From positions 747,001-811,000 of the forward strand of contig NW_023501052.1 in assembly GCF_014066305.1 (NCBI RefSeq): a DNA stretch of 64,000 bases. The letters are read 5' to 3'. The stretch comes from Letharia columbiana (taxonomy: Eukaryota > Ascomycota > Lecanoromycetes > Lecanorales > Parmeliaceae). A model generated the notes under the pieces. That model was not told where the DNA came from. It did no database searches and worked only from the letters and a program-made list of their open reading frames with translations. Below, piece by piece: positions 48,775 through 59,330 of the stretch. Numbering within the stretch: position 1 is the stretch's first letter; every line of letters starts with the position of its first letter. Both the position numbers and the translations under genes were made by a program.

Positions 48775-50924
48775 ATGGTAGACATTACAGAGTTCGCTAT
48801 CCGACTACCCCAAGGGAAGGCTCACACTCGCAATTATGCCCTTCCTTTACCCGTCGTGCCGCCTCGCGTACCTCGAGACCAAGAAATAAGTAACAGCGTA
48901 CTCGATAGCATATGGAGCAAGTTGCTCTATCGAAGACGACCTGTGGCCCCAGACGGCTTCGAGACCTTTTTGAGGGACCTGAAAGAGGTCACGTTAGCCG
49001 ATATCTACCACACACTGAACGAGAAGCCTGCTGCATCTTTCGAAGGCCTAATCTGGTTCGCGGTATCAAGTCAAGGTTTGTTCGCCTTGTTGTTGCCTGG
49101 CCGCAAACAACTGATGGGAATGAAGATTCTTCGAATGTAACGTTCACCTCGTTCTTTCCAAATGAGAATGTCAGCAGCCTGTCAGTATATGAAGCATTCC
49201 ATCAATTCCGAGCGGACTATGAGCAAGCTTCCCCAGGTACACTTCGATTATGGTATGTTTCTAAGCCTGCCCGGTTTGGTCGGTGCCATATAACATGTCA
49301 CAGTTGCTTAACGAAGACTGCACCCGTAATCAAGCGGCTCTTTTCGTACTTCCGTCTGTTCACTCTCTCAGCTTACTCTGAGCCGCAATTCTGGGCCCGA
49401 ACTCTCCTTGCATTTCTTCTCTGTTGGAGTGGTTACGCAAGCCAGGAGTTCGTCGATATCATATTGCAGAGCTCAGATAGCAAGAGCAACGCCGATAGGA
49501 ATCGCGTCTTTCGCCTTCCTTCTCAAGGTAAGTTTCTTTTGCATTTTTCGATTCATTATCCAGCAACTCAGTAGTATGCAACAGTCGTGCCAGCCTCGTC
49601 CAGCTGGGGTTTTGAATACGTTTGGCCATTTAATGTGCCCGATTTTAGCGTATTTGATATCCATACAAGGCGGCCTTACAAAGCAAAGCCAACCATGGAG
49701 ATCATTCAGCTGTTCAATCATTTCAAAGACGATGGCTCCTGTAACACGACTTTATCATTTGACTCCACTAGAGCTTTGGCGAGGTTCAGGATACTCCTCA
49801 CGCACCCTCTACCTCAGGATGGCGGAGTAACCCAGCCTGAAAATTTAGTAGACGTGGTTCCTTTGAAATGTTTGTATGAGATCATTTTGATTATCCATGA
49901 GCAAATGAACGAGGAATCGCTTGAGTTCATAGGGAAGGTTTTCGACCGAGCGACTGAGATAGTATACACTGTCTGCTACCACCAAATTGAGCTTTTACTT
50001 ACGACCCATCAGGTTATACACAGCCGTGATCACCCTGGCAGGGCCGAGTATCTCTACCTACTAATGTTGCAAGACTCTATTACCTTGACACTTCACCATA
50101 TTCAAGCTGCCAAAGAACAACTTTGCCGACAGCTTTCAAGTACAGCAGGGGAGGCATTAACGACTCGAAAGGACAATGTTTTGAAAGACACAGACTATCT
50201 CATCGAATCTTTAAACTTGACGATGGTGCATCTGGGCGAATGTCAACAACAGGTAAGGTTTGCAAGACCGCTGGGTCATCAAATTAACACATCTCGCCAG
50301 GCAAAATCACTGGAAGAACTAAAGCAGAATCAAATCGCTGGAATCATCGGTTTCCTTGTCGCCATTTACGTGCCAGTCGCCTTCGTGTCCTCATACTTTG
50401 GCATGAACACTGTCGAGATTCTGACCGGGAACCTACACAATTCGCTATTCTGGCAGATCGCCATCCCCCTCATGGTCTTGACCATCATGCTCCCGCTCAG
50501 TCTGAGCATCATCGCCCGTGTCACTCGCGCCTTGAGCCTCTCCGCTGGCGCGTTCTCGTTGCGCCAATGGCCCATGATCGTCGATCTTTGTTTGACGTTT
50601 TTTTGCCTCAGCCTCGCGGCCGCGCACATTGTCCACTGGAGGCGTTCCCAACACCATCAGTTCCAAGAGCTCTTTCGTCGTATCTCGCCGCACGAAACAG
50701 TCATCGTTGACGGTATCTTTGCGTGCTTCGGCCTGCTGAAAGCCGTCGAGAATAGTGTTTTGCGCAATCGGCGGGGCCGGAAGTGGTGTTTTCTCTGGCT
50801 CGTCATGACTTTTGTCATAGCGCTCTGCGCCGGATTGAGCCTTCTTGATGATTCTTTTGCTACACTTTTGACGCCATTCGGATTCGTGTTTGTCACTTTG
50901 GCAGTTCGGCCATTGATTTTTTGA
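48775..50924 (+). CDS. CorA-like metal-ion transporter protein
   Basis: Fungal CorA-type membrane protein (Mg2+ or related divalent-cation transport by family). The ATG at 48775 starts MVDITEFAIRLPQGKAHTRN. Pieces separated by short introns follow: WSKLLYRRRPVAPDGFETFL, SFFPNENVSSLSVYEAF (about 49150), a Ser/Cys-rich stretch, and from about 49590 a long final part. The C-terminal region has QNQIAGIIGFLVAIYVPVAF, then YFGMNT, the fungal version of the CorA YGMN signature at the pore, then IAIPLMVLTIMLPLSLSII as the second pore helix. Two or three additional hydrophobic segments after that are unusual for CorA (which has two) but common in fungal CorA-like proteins. Stop at 50922-50924. The inner exon limits were not fixed. 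Confidence 0.75.
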
Positions 50925-51353
50925 AGTTGAATTTTGTGCGGGCTCAGGCCATGCTGCCAGCAGCTTCTGTTCTGCGATTCGACTTGCTCGCACCGCGATT
51001 TTCTGACCTGAAAATAATCCATAGCATTGATGTCAAGTATAATATTTCCCCTTGCGTCTGCTTCGGATACAAAGCCGTCTCTGCATGCTTCGAGGAACCA
51101 GTTCTCCGCTTGTTTTTCCGACATCGCGGCTAGTCGTGCTGCTAGGAAAGACCACAAATGGCTGTATGGTATCACAATCGACTCGCTTGTATAGGTTGTG
51201 GGTCTTTTCGTCTTTTACAGTTAAGATATATAGAAATGATAGAGTACAAAGTGATCCATCCGATCAATCATGCTCCCAGCCTCTGTACCGACAACGCCTT
51301 CATCGCTCCCACAGATGCAATTAATGGGTATAATGCAGGCAAACCACTCCACG
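50925..51353. other. Convergent intergenic region
   Basis: Shared 3' flank of the CorA-like and sirtuin genes. No gene seen. Confidence 0.4.
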
Positions 51354-53120
51354 CTATGCCTTAACAACCTTGAAAGAAAATCGAGAGTCGTAGCCCTCTT
51401 TCAGCTGCACGTCAACTTTCTCATCATGGGGGATCATCTCATGCTGCAGATCCCATCCAGCACGTCGACAGAGCTCGGTGACGACGGCATCACAATCACC
51501 CAGAAGGTCGATGTCAAAGTTGGCGTGATTGCATGGCTGAAAGTAGATGAGTATCGCTAGTACGAGGCGAAAATGACAGGTGCTTACCTCTCTGGAAATA
51601 TACAGCTGAGGCACATGATGCGGCAACACCCCAACAACCTCCGACACAGGCGCCACTTTCAGCGAAGTCCCAATAACAAGTACAAGATCTACGAGGTCCC
51701 TATCATGATCCATCAATCGATTGTGAAAGGTCGCTGGGAGATCCTCGCCGAAGAAGGTGATATCCGGCTTCATGACTCCTGCAGTTGCAATATCGTCATC
51801 CTCATCATCCGTACTATCCTCATAGCTTTGCCGTTTTTTCCTCGAACCAGACGACCCATTGGAGCTTCGTTTCCGCTTGAGACCCGGTTTCGCTTGTCTT
51901 ATAGATTGAATACATCGATCGCAACGCGCTACCCTTCCGGCTTTCAATTCCTTGTATATCGCTTCGCATTTGACCCTATATGTACACTCAATGCACGTTG
52001 CAGTGGCGAAGGATCCATGACACTGAATTAGCTTCTCTGGCAGAATCCCCGCATGGCCCTCCAGATTGTCGATATTTTGCGTGAAGTTTGTTAAGAGCCT
52101 GTTCTTATCCTGCAGCAGTCGTATGAATGCGTGAGTCGGCGAAAATTTCTTGCTCGACGGCAGAATGTCTTTGGCAACGCTGTAGAAAATGCTGGGATCT
52201 TCACGGAAGAGGCTGATATCAAACACCTCCTGCGGGTCACCGAGACCGAGATGCTGTAGCTGGGAGTACAGACCGGTTTCTTTGGATCGAAAGTCTGGGA
52301 TACCGAGACTTGTTGATATCTATGCCGATCAGCCGTAATCCAACAATCTGCCACGATATCCTTACACCAGCTCCAGTGAGGACAATGATATTCCGTGACT
52401 TCTTCAACAACGATACCGCATCCTCAATGGTGTTATGTTGTGGCAGTTTGGCCCTTTTCGATAGCTCACGACACATTGCAAGGTCCAGTAGAGAGTAGTA
52501 CGCCTCATCTGGTTCCCCGTCCAAGAAGAATGGTGGCCGGATGCCGAACGCCGTACACAGCTTCTTGGCCGTTATGTTGCCTGCTTCCACCGTCTCTGCA
52601 ATAAACCTGTCACCTCCAATGAGTCTTAGTCGTTTGCGGAATGCCAAGGATTCTTCGAGAGTGCACGAGCCGTCACCTGCATATGTTAGCACTGCAAGCA
52701 ACAGACCAGGGTGAGAATATCCGTACCAGAACGTACCACCATCTCATCTTCGTCTCCACCCAGCGCATCCTCGTAGAGAGACCATTGACTATCCTCATCG
52801 CTATCGCTTCCTTCCACTGACGCGTCGCGCGCCTTGACATCTTCACCGCTCACGAGGACCTCGCCCATTCCCGTCGATACATCTAGCGGGAGCGGATCGT
52901 CGAGCTCAATCACAGGAGCCTTGAGAGGTGCACGCCATTGTATATCGTCATCCGCCGTGCCCTTCGCTCTCAAGACTGTGCTGTACGCGTCGTGCTTTCC
53001 TGTGTGCTCGCTGGTTCTCGGCGGAGTGCAAGTGGATTCCGAGTCGGAGAGCAGGTCAACGACTTCGATAGCCGGTGCCTTGAGCGGTGGATGCCATCGG
53101 ACTTTGTCGTGGGCGGCCAT
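51354..53120 (-). CDS. SIR2-family NAD-dependent protein deacetylase
   Basis: Class I sirtuin of the Sir2/Hst1 type, acting on acetyl-lysine of histones with NAD+. The catalytic core reads NIIVLTGAG then, after an intron, [36 protein letters not shown] with the catalytic His, zinc Cys pairs CIEC and [16 protein letters not shown] and [14 protein letters not shown]. Upstream, [20 protein letters not shown] is typical of this subfamily. The N-terminal extension from 53120 has two similar blocks, [19 protein letters not shown] and [20 protein letters not shown], then an acidic region ([14 protein letters not shown]). [12 protein letters not shown] looks like a SUMO-interacting motif. A Lys/Arg-rich insert ([17 protein letters not shown]) between the zinc Cys pairs and KPDITF could be a nuclear signal. 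Introns lie near 52690, 52365 and 51590. Confidence 0.87.
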
Positions 53121-53407
53121 CGCTGAAGATCCTGTTGCGGTCAGGAGGCCCGAAGTTGATGTTCGAGTACAATGTCGGCAGTACGAAGTAATTCCCGACT
53201 GCCGATGTCATTACGGTTGGCCAGTTATACCATAATGAATTATCAATCATCAGTGACTACGATGTCAACTTGCAATAATCACTCTCACAAACACTACTGG
53301 TGCAGCAAGTCACTCGGTCTATATTTACACGTATAGATTCGACACCTCGCCAAGTGATAATACACCACCAATCCGTCTTTGTTTCCGGAAAGCGAAATCC
53401 GAAGGTT

Positions 53408-53790
53408 TTACCTCAACTGTAAAGGCCGAGGCACCCTCCCATCTCTCGATCCACAGCATTCGTTCGACATGTACGTCGAGTTACAACGACACTGATATGC
53501 CATTTCCCTCTCATTCACATACCCTGAAACACTTCTTCCATTTAGCGGGCTGCTAATAGTCGTCATAGCCAAAATTAGACAAACAGCAACCGGATCGACA
53601 ATGTCCAAGCCAAGAGTCCTGGAGTCTGCAGGCGAAGGTATGGCACAGAAGCAGCTTTCCATGACATCTGAGCTTCCACAGTCCTGAGGACCGTTGCAGT
53701 AGCTGCCGCATACTGTCAGGTTTTTCGATCCCGTGGTCGTAGGCTTGACAATCATACCGCAGTGCAGAAGCCATACTTTCCAACAAGACT
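53408..53790 (-). CDS. Cysteine-rich protein, partial gene model
   Basis: One open stretch on the minus strand reads SCWKVWLLHCGMIVKP, TVCGSYCNGPQDCGSS, ESCFCAIPSPADSR and near the end YQCRCNSTYMSNECCGSRDG, with a stop at 53408. Twelve or more Cys in about 125 residues, in CxxxC and CC patterns, suggest a secreted or extracellular domain. A possible acceptor (CCACAG) just upstream of the first Cys means a first exon with a signal peptide may exist, but I could not place it. Family not recognised. Confidence 0.4.
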
Positions 53791-54380
53791 GTGGCCCGCG
53801 TCATCCCGGCAATGTCAAGCTTCTTCTTTCTTTGCTATCTAACATGTCATAGCACATCAGATGAGTGAGATCATCTTGGTCTCTTTTTCAGCGGCGTGAT
53901 ATATATTTAATGCCTTGAGCCCCAGGGCTGGGGTGTCGAGACTGATAGACGTGTTGCGATAATGCAGCCTCAAGGCGAAGAGCAGACGTGAATGATGTCT
54001 TTCGAAGAAACTCGTAGTTCAAGGCGCTGTGTCCCGATCTCTTTTGCTGTCGACAGACATTCTTCGAAAGATAGAGACGTCTCGACAAGACTATTGATTC
54101 GGATGAGAAGAAGGGAAATGGACTCCGACGCCTATACTGCCTTCTTCATGTGTGATATGGCACAATATGGACTCAAGTAGTAAGCGCTAACGCAGAGGCA
54201 GATGTACTGTACTCGATATATCTAAGAATTGAAGGAGAAAAGCATACCTTAGAAAAGCTCAATCAATAGCACGCTACTACAAATTAGGCCTGGACCAGTA
54301 TCTCAGCACTAGTCCGAATTGAGCCTATTCATTAGCACTTTGCTAGCCGAATTATTCGTTGGTGCGTCGTTCAGTCACAA

Positions 54381-55046
54381 ATGTCAGCATCGTCACTTTC
54401 ACAACCATTTCCAATCCTTTCACAGCAACCCCCAGCCATGTCCGACAAACCTCATCTACTGACACTCCCAATGGAGATACGATGCCACATCTACTCATTC
54501 ATCTATCTTGAGGACCGTATCGTGGAATTCCTCCACCCAAAGTCTCACTACACCAAGACCGCTCTTTTCTTCGCCTGCCATCAGCTCTACCAAGAAACCT
54601 TGGAGTACTATTATGGCAGAAACACGTTCTCCCTTCCGCTTCGGAAACCGTTCGCCATGTCGGGCTGGCGCTTCCTTCCTCGGCACTTCAATCTGGTCAA
54701 AATGCTGCACCTGGAGGCGAACACATTTTTCTGGATATCCTCGAGCAACAGCGCAAAAGCCGCGGAGCATGAGAAACACTGCAAGCGACGACTAAAAAAC
54801 TACCTCAGCGCCATACTCTGGGCAAACCCGGGGGTAGTGGCCCCAAGTCTGAAAACATTGATTTTTGCGGATAGTGTGCCACCAAGTCACGACCAAATGC
54901 ACTGGCCCCAGAGTACAGAAAGGTCCCAAGAGTTACTAGAGGGGTACATCCAAGTGTTTGAGGAATTGAACGTCCGGGTTGGGCAGGTGCTGTTCAAAAT
55001 CGATCAAGACTCCAGATCATCCTGTTCTTCCTATGCAGAAACGTGA
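54381..55046 (+). CDS. F-box-like domain protein
   Basis: Single-exon ORF of 221 residues. The region LLTLPMEIRCHIYSFIYLED (about 26-45) is the F-box-like opening common in fungal proteins that recruit Skp1, and TALFFACHQLYQETLEYYYG is the next conserved block. The rest, with NLVKMLHLEANTFFW and SLKTLIFADS, may be a degenerate leucine-rich region. It is short for an F-box substrate receptor. An alternative start is the Met at residue 20, just before SDKPHLLTLP. The substrate is unknown. Confidence 0.75.
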   Translation: MSASSLSQPFPILSQQPPAMSDKPHLLTLPMEIRCHIYSFIYLEDRIVEFLHPKSHYTKTALFFACHQLYQETLEYYYGRNTFSLPLRKPFAMSGWRFLPRHFNLVKMLHLEANTFFWISSSNSAKAAEHEKHCKRRLKNYLSAILWANPGVVAPSLKTLIFADSVPPSHDQMHWPQSTERSQELLEGYIQVFEELNVRVGQVLFKIDQDSRSSCSSYAET

Positions 55047-56173
55047 TAAAGTACACGGTGCCTGGTTGTTATTTCTGAGCTTCCGGCGGACAGCTTCTGG
55101 CCTAGTGTTCCGCTAAATTTTTGTCTGAGTCTCCGATTGGAAAGCCACAGGTGATCATCTAGGAATACGGCAATCCTGATTTTTTTCTTTTTGGGTTTTT
55201 CCCTTGCTCTCAAGGAGGCGATAGCGGACACAGATCGACAAAGATCACATAGTGGTGTGTTGATTATCGTCATCAGCAAGTTCCTTCGACCACTAGTTCA
55301 AATACAAGCTCTGCGGCGTTCCTCGTCTCCGGAAAACGACTCTCACGTGGTTCACAACTTCACGGCTGCAGGGATTTATGAAACCCTAACAATAAGGCAA
55401 AGCAGAGTTTTCTTTTTCGCTAGCAATTCTGGGAGAAGTGTTTCTCATTTTACATGGCACGTCTTCTACTGCATGAATACGAAAGAATGGGCAGTTCTCG
55501 GGATAGCGTGCACTGGCCACAAGGCCGGACACTGGGTCTGTTGAACTCTCCGAATCTACCAATCAGATTTCTCAAAGTTCGTCCGAGCTTCTCATGCTTC
55601 CAGGGGGCGGGCCGGCTCAAATCGCGATGGTGCGGAGGTGTGTGGGGGAAGCGTGGCACAGCTGGCTTCAAGAACCCTGACTCCAACCTTCTTTTTGATT
55701 GAATCCACCGTCTTCTAACCATATCAAGCCTGGCATCGCGTGATTTTGCACTCCATCCTTGAGCTCAATCCAGGAACCTCATACACCAGCCCAAGCGCGT
55801 TTCCTTGCATTCAACTTGGAATCGTAAGCGTCATTTCAGACGCAAAAGACGGGATAGCTCTAGGCAACTTCGGCTCTAGCTTTGGCAATTTCACCTTGTG
55901 GCATGAGTTTCGACTAGGATATGACCTTTCCCAACGTCAAATTTTGTGGCACATCACATGTATGTTCCAGAGTCCAGACACACGGCAAAAACGAGGCATC
56001 TAGTTCTTAGACTACTGTAGCTCAAATGAAGATATTCCGCCACCTTTCTTGACGTTCATCTCTGCTACCTATTCGCATTCCTTTCAGCATCATGGTGTCG
56101 ACGTAGTATCTTATGGACAGGGCACGAGGTGTCGACATCGCGCATTGGCATCAATAGCATTCACACAGGTGCC
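55047..56173. other. Intergenic, no gene seen
   Basis: About 1.1 kb with short unsupported ORFs on both strands. Confidence 0.4.
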
Positions 56174-57933
56174 ATGGCGGACACACCTCCTCCTGGCATC
56201 GACTTGAACGCGGACCAAGGGCCAAGACTGGTCGGATCTATGATCACCCTCATAGTACTGCCAACATTGTTCGTCATCGCGCGCCTGGTATCGAGAAAGG
56301 TCGCTCGCGCCGGCTACTGGTGGGATGACTTCTTCGTGGTCCTTGCTTGTGTTGGTGACGCCCAAAGTTGGACAATATTGGGTGTGCGTCGCTGAAGGAA
56401 ATGATCTAGGCTCTGTGTTACATCCAATGCATATGCGTCCTCATCTGTCAGTGCTCGGGCCCGACAAGATCTGGTGCGTTGGGCTGACATTCTCCTAGCG
56501 GAGCGGCGCAATGACTTTGGCAAGCACATATATGGCCTCAAGGACCCCGCGGACAACACTGTCGAGTTCCTCAAGATCCTGTACATCTATCTCATTGGAT
56601 ACTTTTCTGCCACTTCCGTTGTAAAACTCGCTATGTAAGCCAATTTCCCCGCAAGAGAAGTTCAGAATGTCAATTAGCTGAACCATGGCGTCTTTCAGTC
56701 TTGCATTCTATAGACGCATTTTTCCTGTCCAACAGCTGAAGCTACTCCTGTTCATCGCAGTCGGCATCGTACTGTGCTATTTCCTGGGATCCCTACTGAC
56801 GGCGATCTTCCAATGGTGAGCTCTAATTTGACAGACAGGAAGGGGCATAAAGCTTATCATGCATGAAGTCAACCGATACACCACTTTTGGAACAGGTTGG
56901 GACCGGGCAAGTGTGCCAACGGCGACCTTGTACAAATCGTTCCTGGAGCCATCAATTGCGTTATAGACTTCTTTATTATAATGCTCGTAAGTCACCCGGC
57001 TCACTCACGTGCGCAGTGCTAACAGCAATACAGCCGATACCTTTGCTTTGGCGGCTGCGGACAACGGCTTCGCAAAAAGGAGTGTTGACTGGGATATTCG
57101 TTTGCGCAGGATTGTAAGTCAAGCCCACGTTAAGCCCGCGGCCGAGAAAGGAAGCTGTCTCTCGGCGTCGGTGTACCTTGATCTTTCGGACAACACTGGC
57201 TGGTAGCCGGAAAGACGCGTGCAACGTGTCTTCCCAACGGTTCCTGTGCTCGAAATTTCAGTGTCGCCGACGCCCGCGACTGCCACTCCCTCTAACCGCA
57301 CGCCTCACAAAAGTCACACACTTGCTAACCGTCATCGCAGCGTCTGCATCATCAGCATCATCCGCCTCGTCGTGCTATCCCGACTCGCCGCCGTCGACGT
57401 CACATGTACGTACCAAACCCCTTCTCAACCCGCCCACCCGGGAGCCCCTCTAACAAGCCGCCCAACCAGGGAACTACGTCGACTCGGCCATCTGGTCCGC
57501 CGCCGAACCCTCCATGGGCGTCATCAGCGCCTGCATCCCCAGCCTCCGGCCCCTCATCTCCCTCCTCGCCCGCGGCACGACCCGCGGCGTCGGCGTCAGC
57601 AAGACGCCCAGGAGCAAACCCAGCGCCCAGGACACCACCAGCAGCGCGGCGTCGCGGATCGCCTGGCGCAGTCCGCGCGTCGGCCCCGAGGACTGCCGCG
57701 AGGGCTATTTCGAGCGGCTGGAGGACCCGTCGGAGGCGGTCAGTCCGGGGGGCGCGCGGCCGGGGTTTTTCCGCCACGAGGCCAACGTGCGCGGGGGGAA
57801 GGTGGTGGGGAGGGGGAGGGAGGATGAGATCAGTCTCGAGGAGATGAATGTGCCGGCTGGGGGCATCAGGGTCAAGGATGAGGTCGTCGTTACGAGTAGT
57901 GATTGGTTGGAGTATAAGGATAAGGTGTTTTGA
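56174..57933 (+). CDS. Second rhodopsin-domain integral membrane protein
   Basis: Same broad family as 26166-27491 but not a close duplicate. The ATG at 56174 gives MADTPPPGIDLNADQGPRL, then SMITLIVLPTLFVIARLVSR and a WWDDFFVVLAC motif. Further exons: ALCYIQCICVLI (about 56400), ERRNDFGKHIYGLKDPADNT (about 56503), AFYRRIFPVQQLKLLLFIAV (about 56704), GPGKCANGDLVQIVPGAINC (about 56896), PIPLLWRLRT (about 57033), VCIISIIRLVVLSRLAAVD (about 57341), and YVDSAIWSAAEPSMGVISAC with IPSLRPLIS (about 57478), which is the family's hallmark near the last helix. A long polar C-terminal tail ends at 57933. Seven or so short introns; the limits were only partly checked. Function unknown. Confidence 0.8.
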
Positions 57934-58590
57934 GGGGGGAGGGAATATGTGCATCTGTTGTAATGATGGACTGAGGCGTTGGTTGAGCGAGGATTCGGGG
58001 AAGGGTGTCGTTTCTGTGTGTATATGAGCTCGAATGAGACACTGGTCATATGAATCGCTACCGCGAAGACACAACGTGCGCGCGAACTTTGTTAGGACCC
58101 TTGACTCGTTGGGATGATGGTTCGTAATAGCGGCTCAGACCTCCATTTCCATCAAAGGCTACCAAAGGCCTGGCCGACGGAAATCCCCATTCAGAAAGAA
58201 AGTCGTACATGCTAACTATCACAGATCGCTCAGCTGTCTCAATCTGCCGAGTTTCATCACCATGATTCCGTACCTCTTCTCCAAGGCCTCACAGCTCTCA
58301 CACCATCAGATCGTATCTGTATTCGCCATCCCTATCGTCAGCCCCTTTCGAGCCGTAGGCTTGCAGCTGGACGATGCATGTAGCTGTCTAGCATCAACGT
58401 TCACGTTGCCGCGCTTGCTCTGGATATATCCCGCCCCTGAAGCGAGACTCTCCTGCTTTCTGAACTTCGTGTGGCTGGACTTGGCCTTGACATCCGGGTG
58501 TGTCTCCTGTTTCACGTTCGTGAAGCTCACTGGTGTACATTGAGTGCAAGGCTTGTCAGAATGTGATAGATAGGAACCAGGTGCAGCAGA
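57934..58590. other. Intergenic, no gene seen
   Basis: A 93-residue ORF at 58262-58543 lacks any recognised sequence and was left out. Confidence 0.4.
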
Positions 58591-58832
58591 CTATACTTCT
58601 TCGATGGGACGTCTCTTGGGCCGACTGGTGCCGTTGGGGTTGACGATAGTCACGTCTTAGGCATCAAGTGATTCAGCCGTGATATTCGGCATATAGATCG
58701 CGCCATGAAGGAGACGTGAGACTCACCGTGGCCGTCTATTTGGTCAATGAGATGTCTCACCAATTTCAAGATCTTGGTGTAGATAATCAAAGGGCCGTGG
58801 TTTGCGGGAACTGTTGCGCCAACGTGGGACAT
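58591..58832 (-). CDS. Very small two-exon gene, unknown function
   Basis: The ATG at 58832 opens MSHVGATVPANHGPLIIYTK and continues LVRHLIDQIDGH to a good donor (GTGAGT) at 58726. A 71 bp intron ending CTAAG leads to DVTIVNPNGTSRPKRRPIEE and a stop at 58591-58593. Exons 58832-58727 and 58655-58591 join in phase to 56 residues. There is no signal peptide; the end is basic (SRPKRRP). I do not recognise it. Support is the clean intron and phase only. Confidence 0.4.
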
Positions 58833-59330
58833 CTTTCCCGGCGTGATTGGATTTCAGTATCTAATCGTATCTCACATGTGCTCCGGTGACGAGGTAAGTG
58901 CATGGCGCGATGAGACGCTCCTCAGCCAGCCTCAGCCATTCACCGACAAGCTGGCATTTCGCAGATGACTTGCATTTTGGCACGCGTGGTTGATGAGCGC
59001 GCTGTGGGAAAGTCGAACTCATTGTAATACAGATACTGACCTTTGTGTTGCTCAGAAACTGAATTGGCAGAAGTTCATCAAGGTGTGCTAAACATGCGTT
59101 GCGTGAACATCAATTATGTTGGAGACCTGAAAGAGTTCGACCCTTGAATGCGAACTGGTTCCTTCATCGAAATCTCATCGTATAGACATAGAACCAGACG
59201 CTTTAATTCGGCTTCCGAAGATCGGGGTGGCACGGTGGGTATGACGTATCTTTCGAATGCTTCAAGAAGTCGATCCGACTGCTGATCGGACAGCGCCCAT
59301 TGTTTTAGTGGGGGTAGGTCCTCACCATCT
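58833..59330. other. 3' flank of the NLR gene
   Basis: An 88-residue ORF at 59114-59380 on the minus strand (QNARKYPSNFEDGEDLPPL) overlaps the end of the NLR frame and might be its real C-terminus if one more frame change or intron exists near 59370. Confidence 0.35.

Noticed and set aside
58262..58543. 93-residue ORF
   Set aside because: No recognised sequence, no exon support and no domain.
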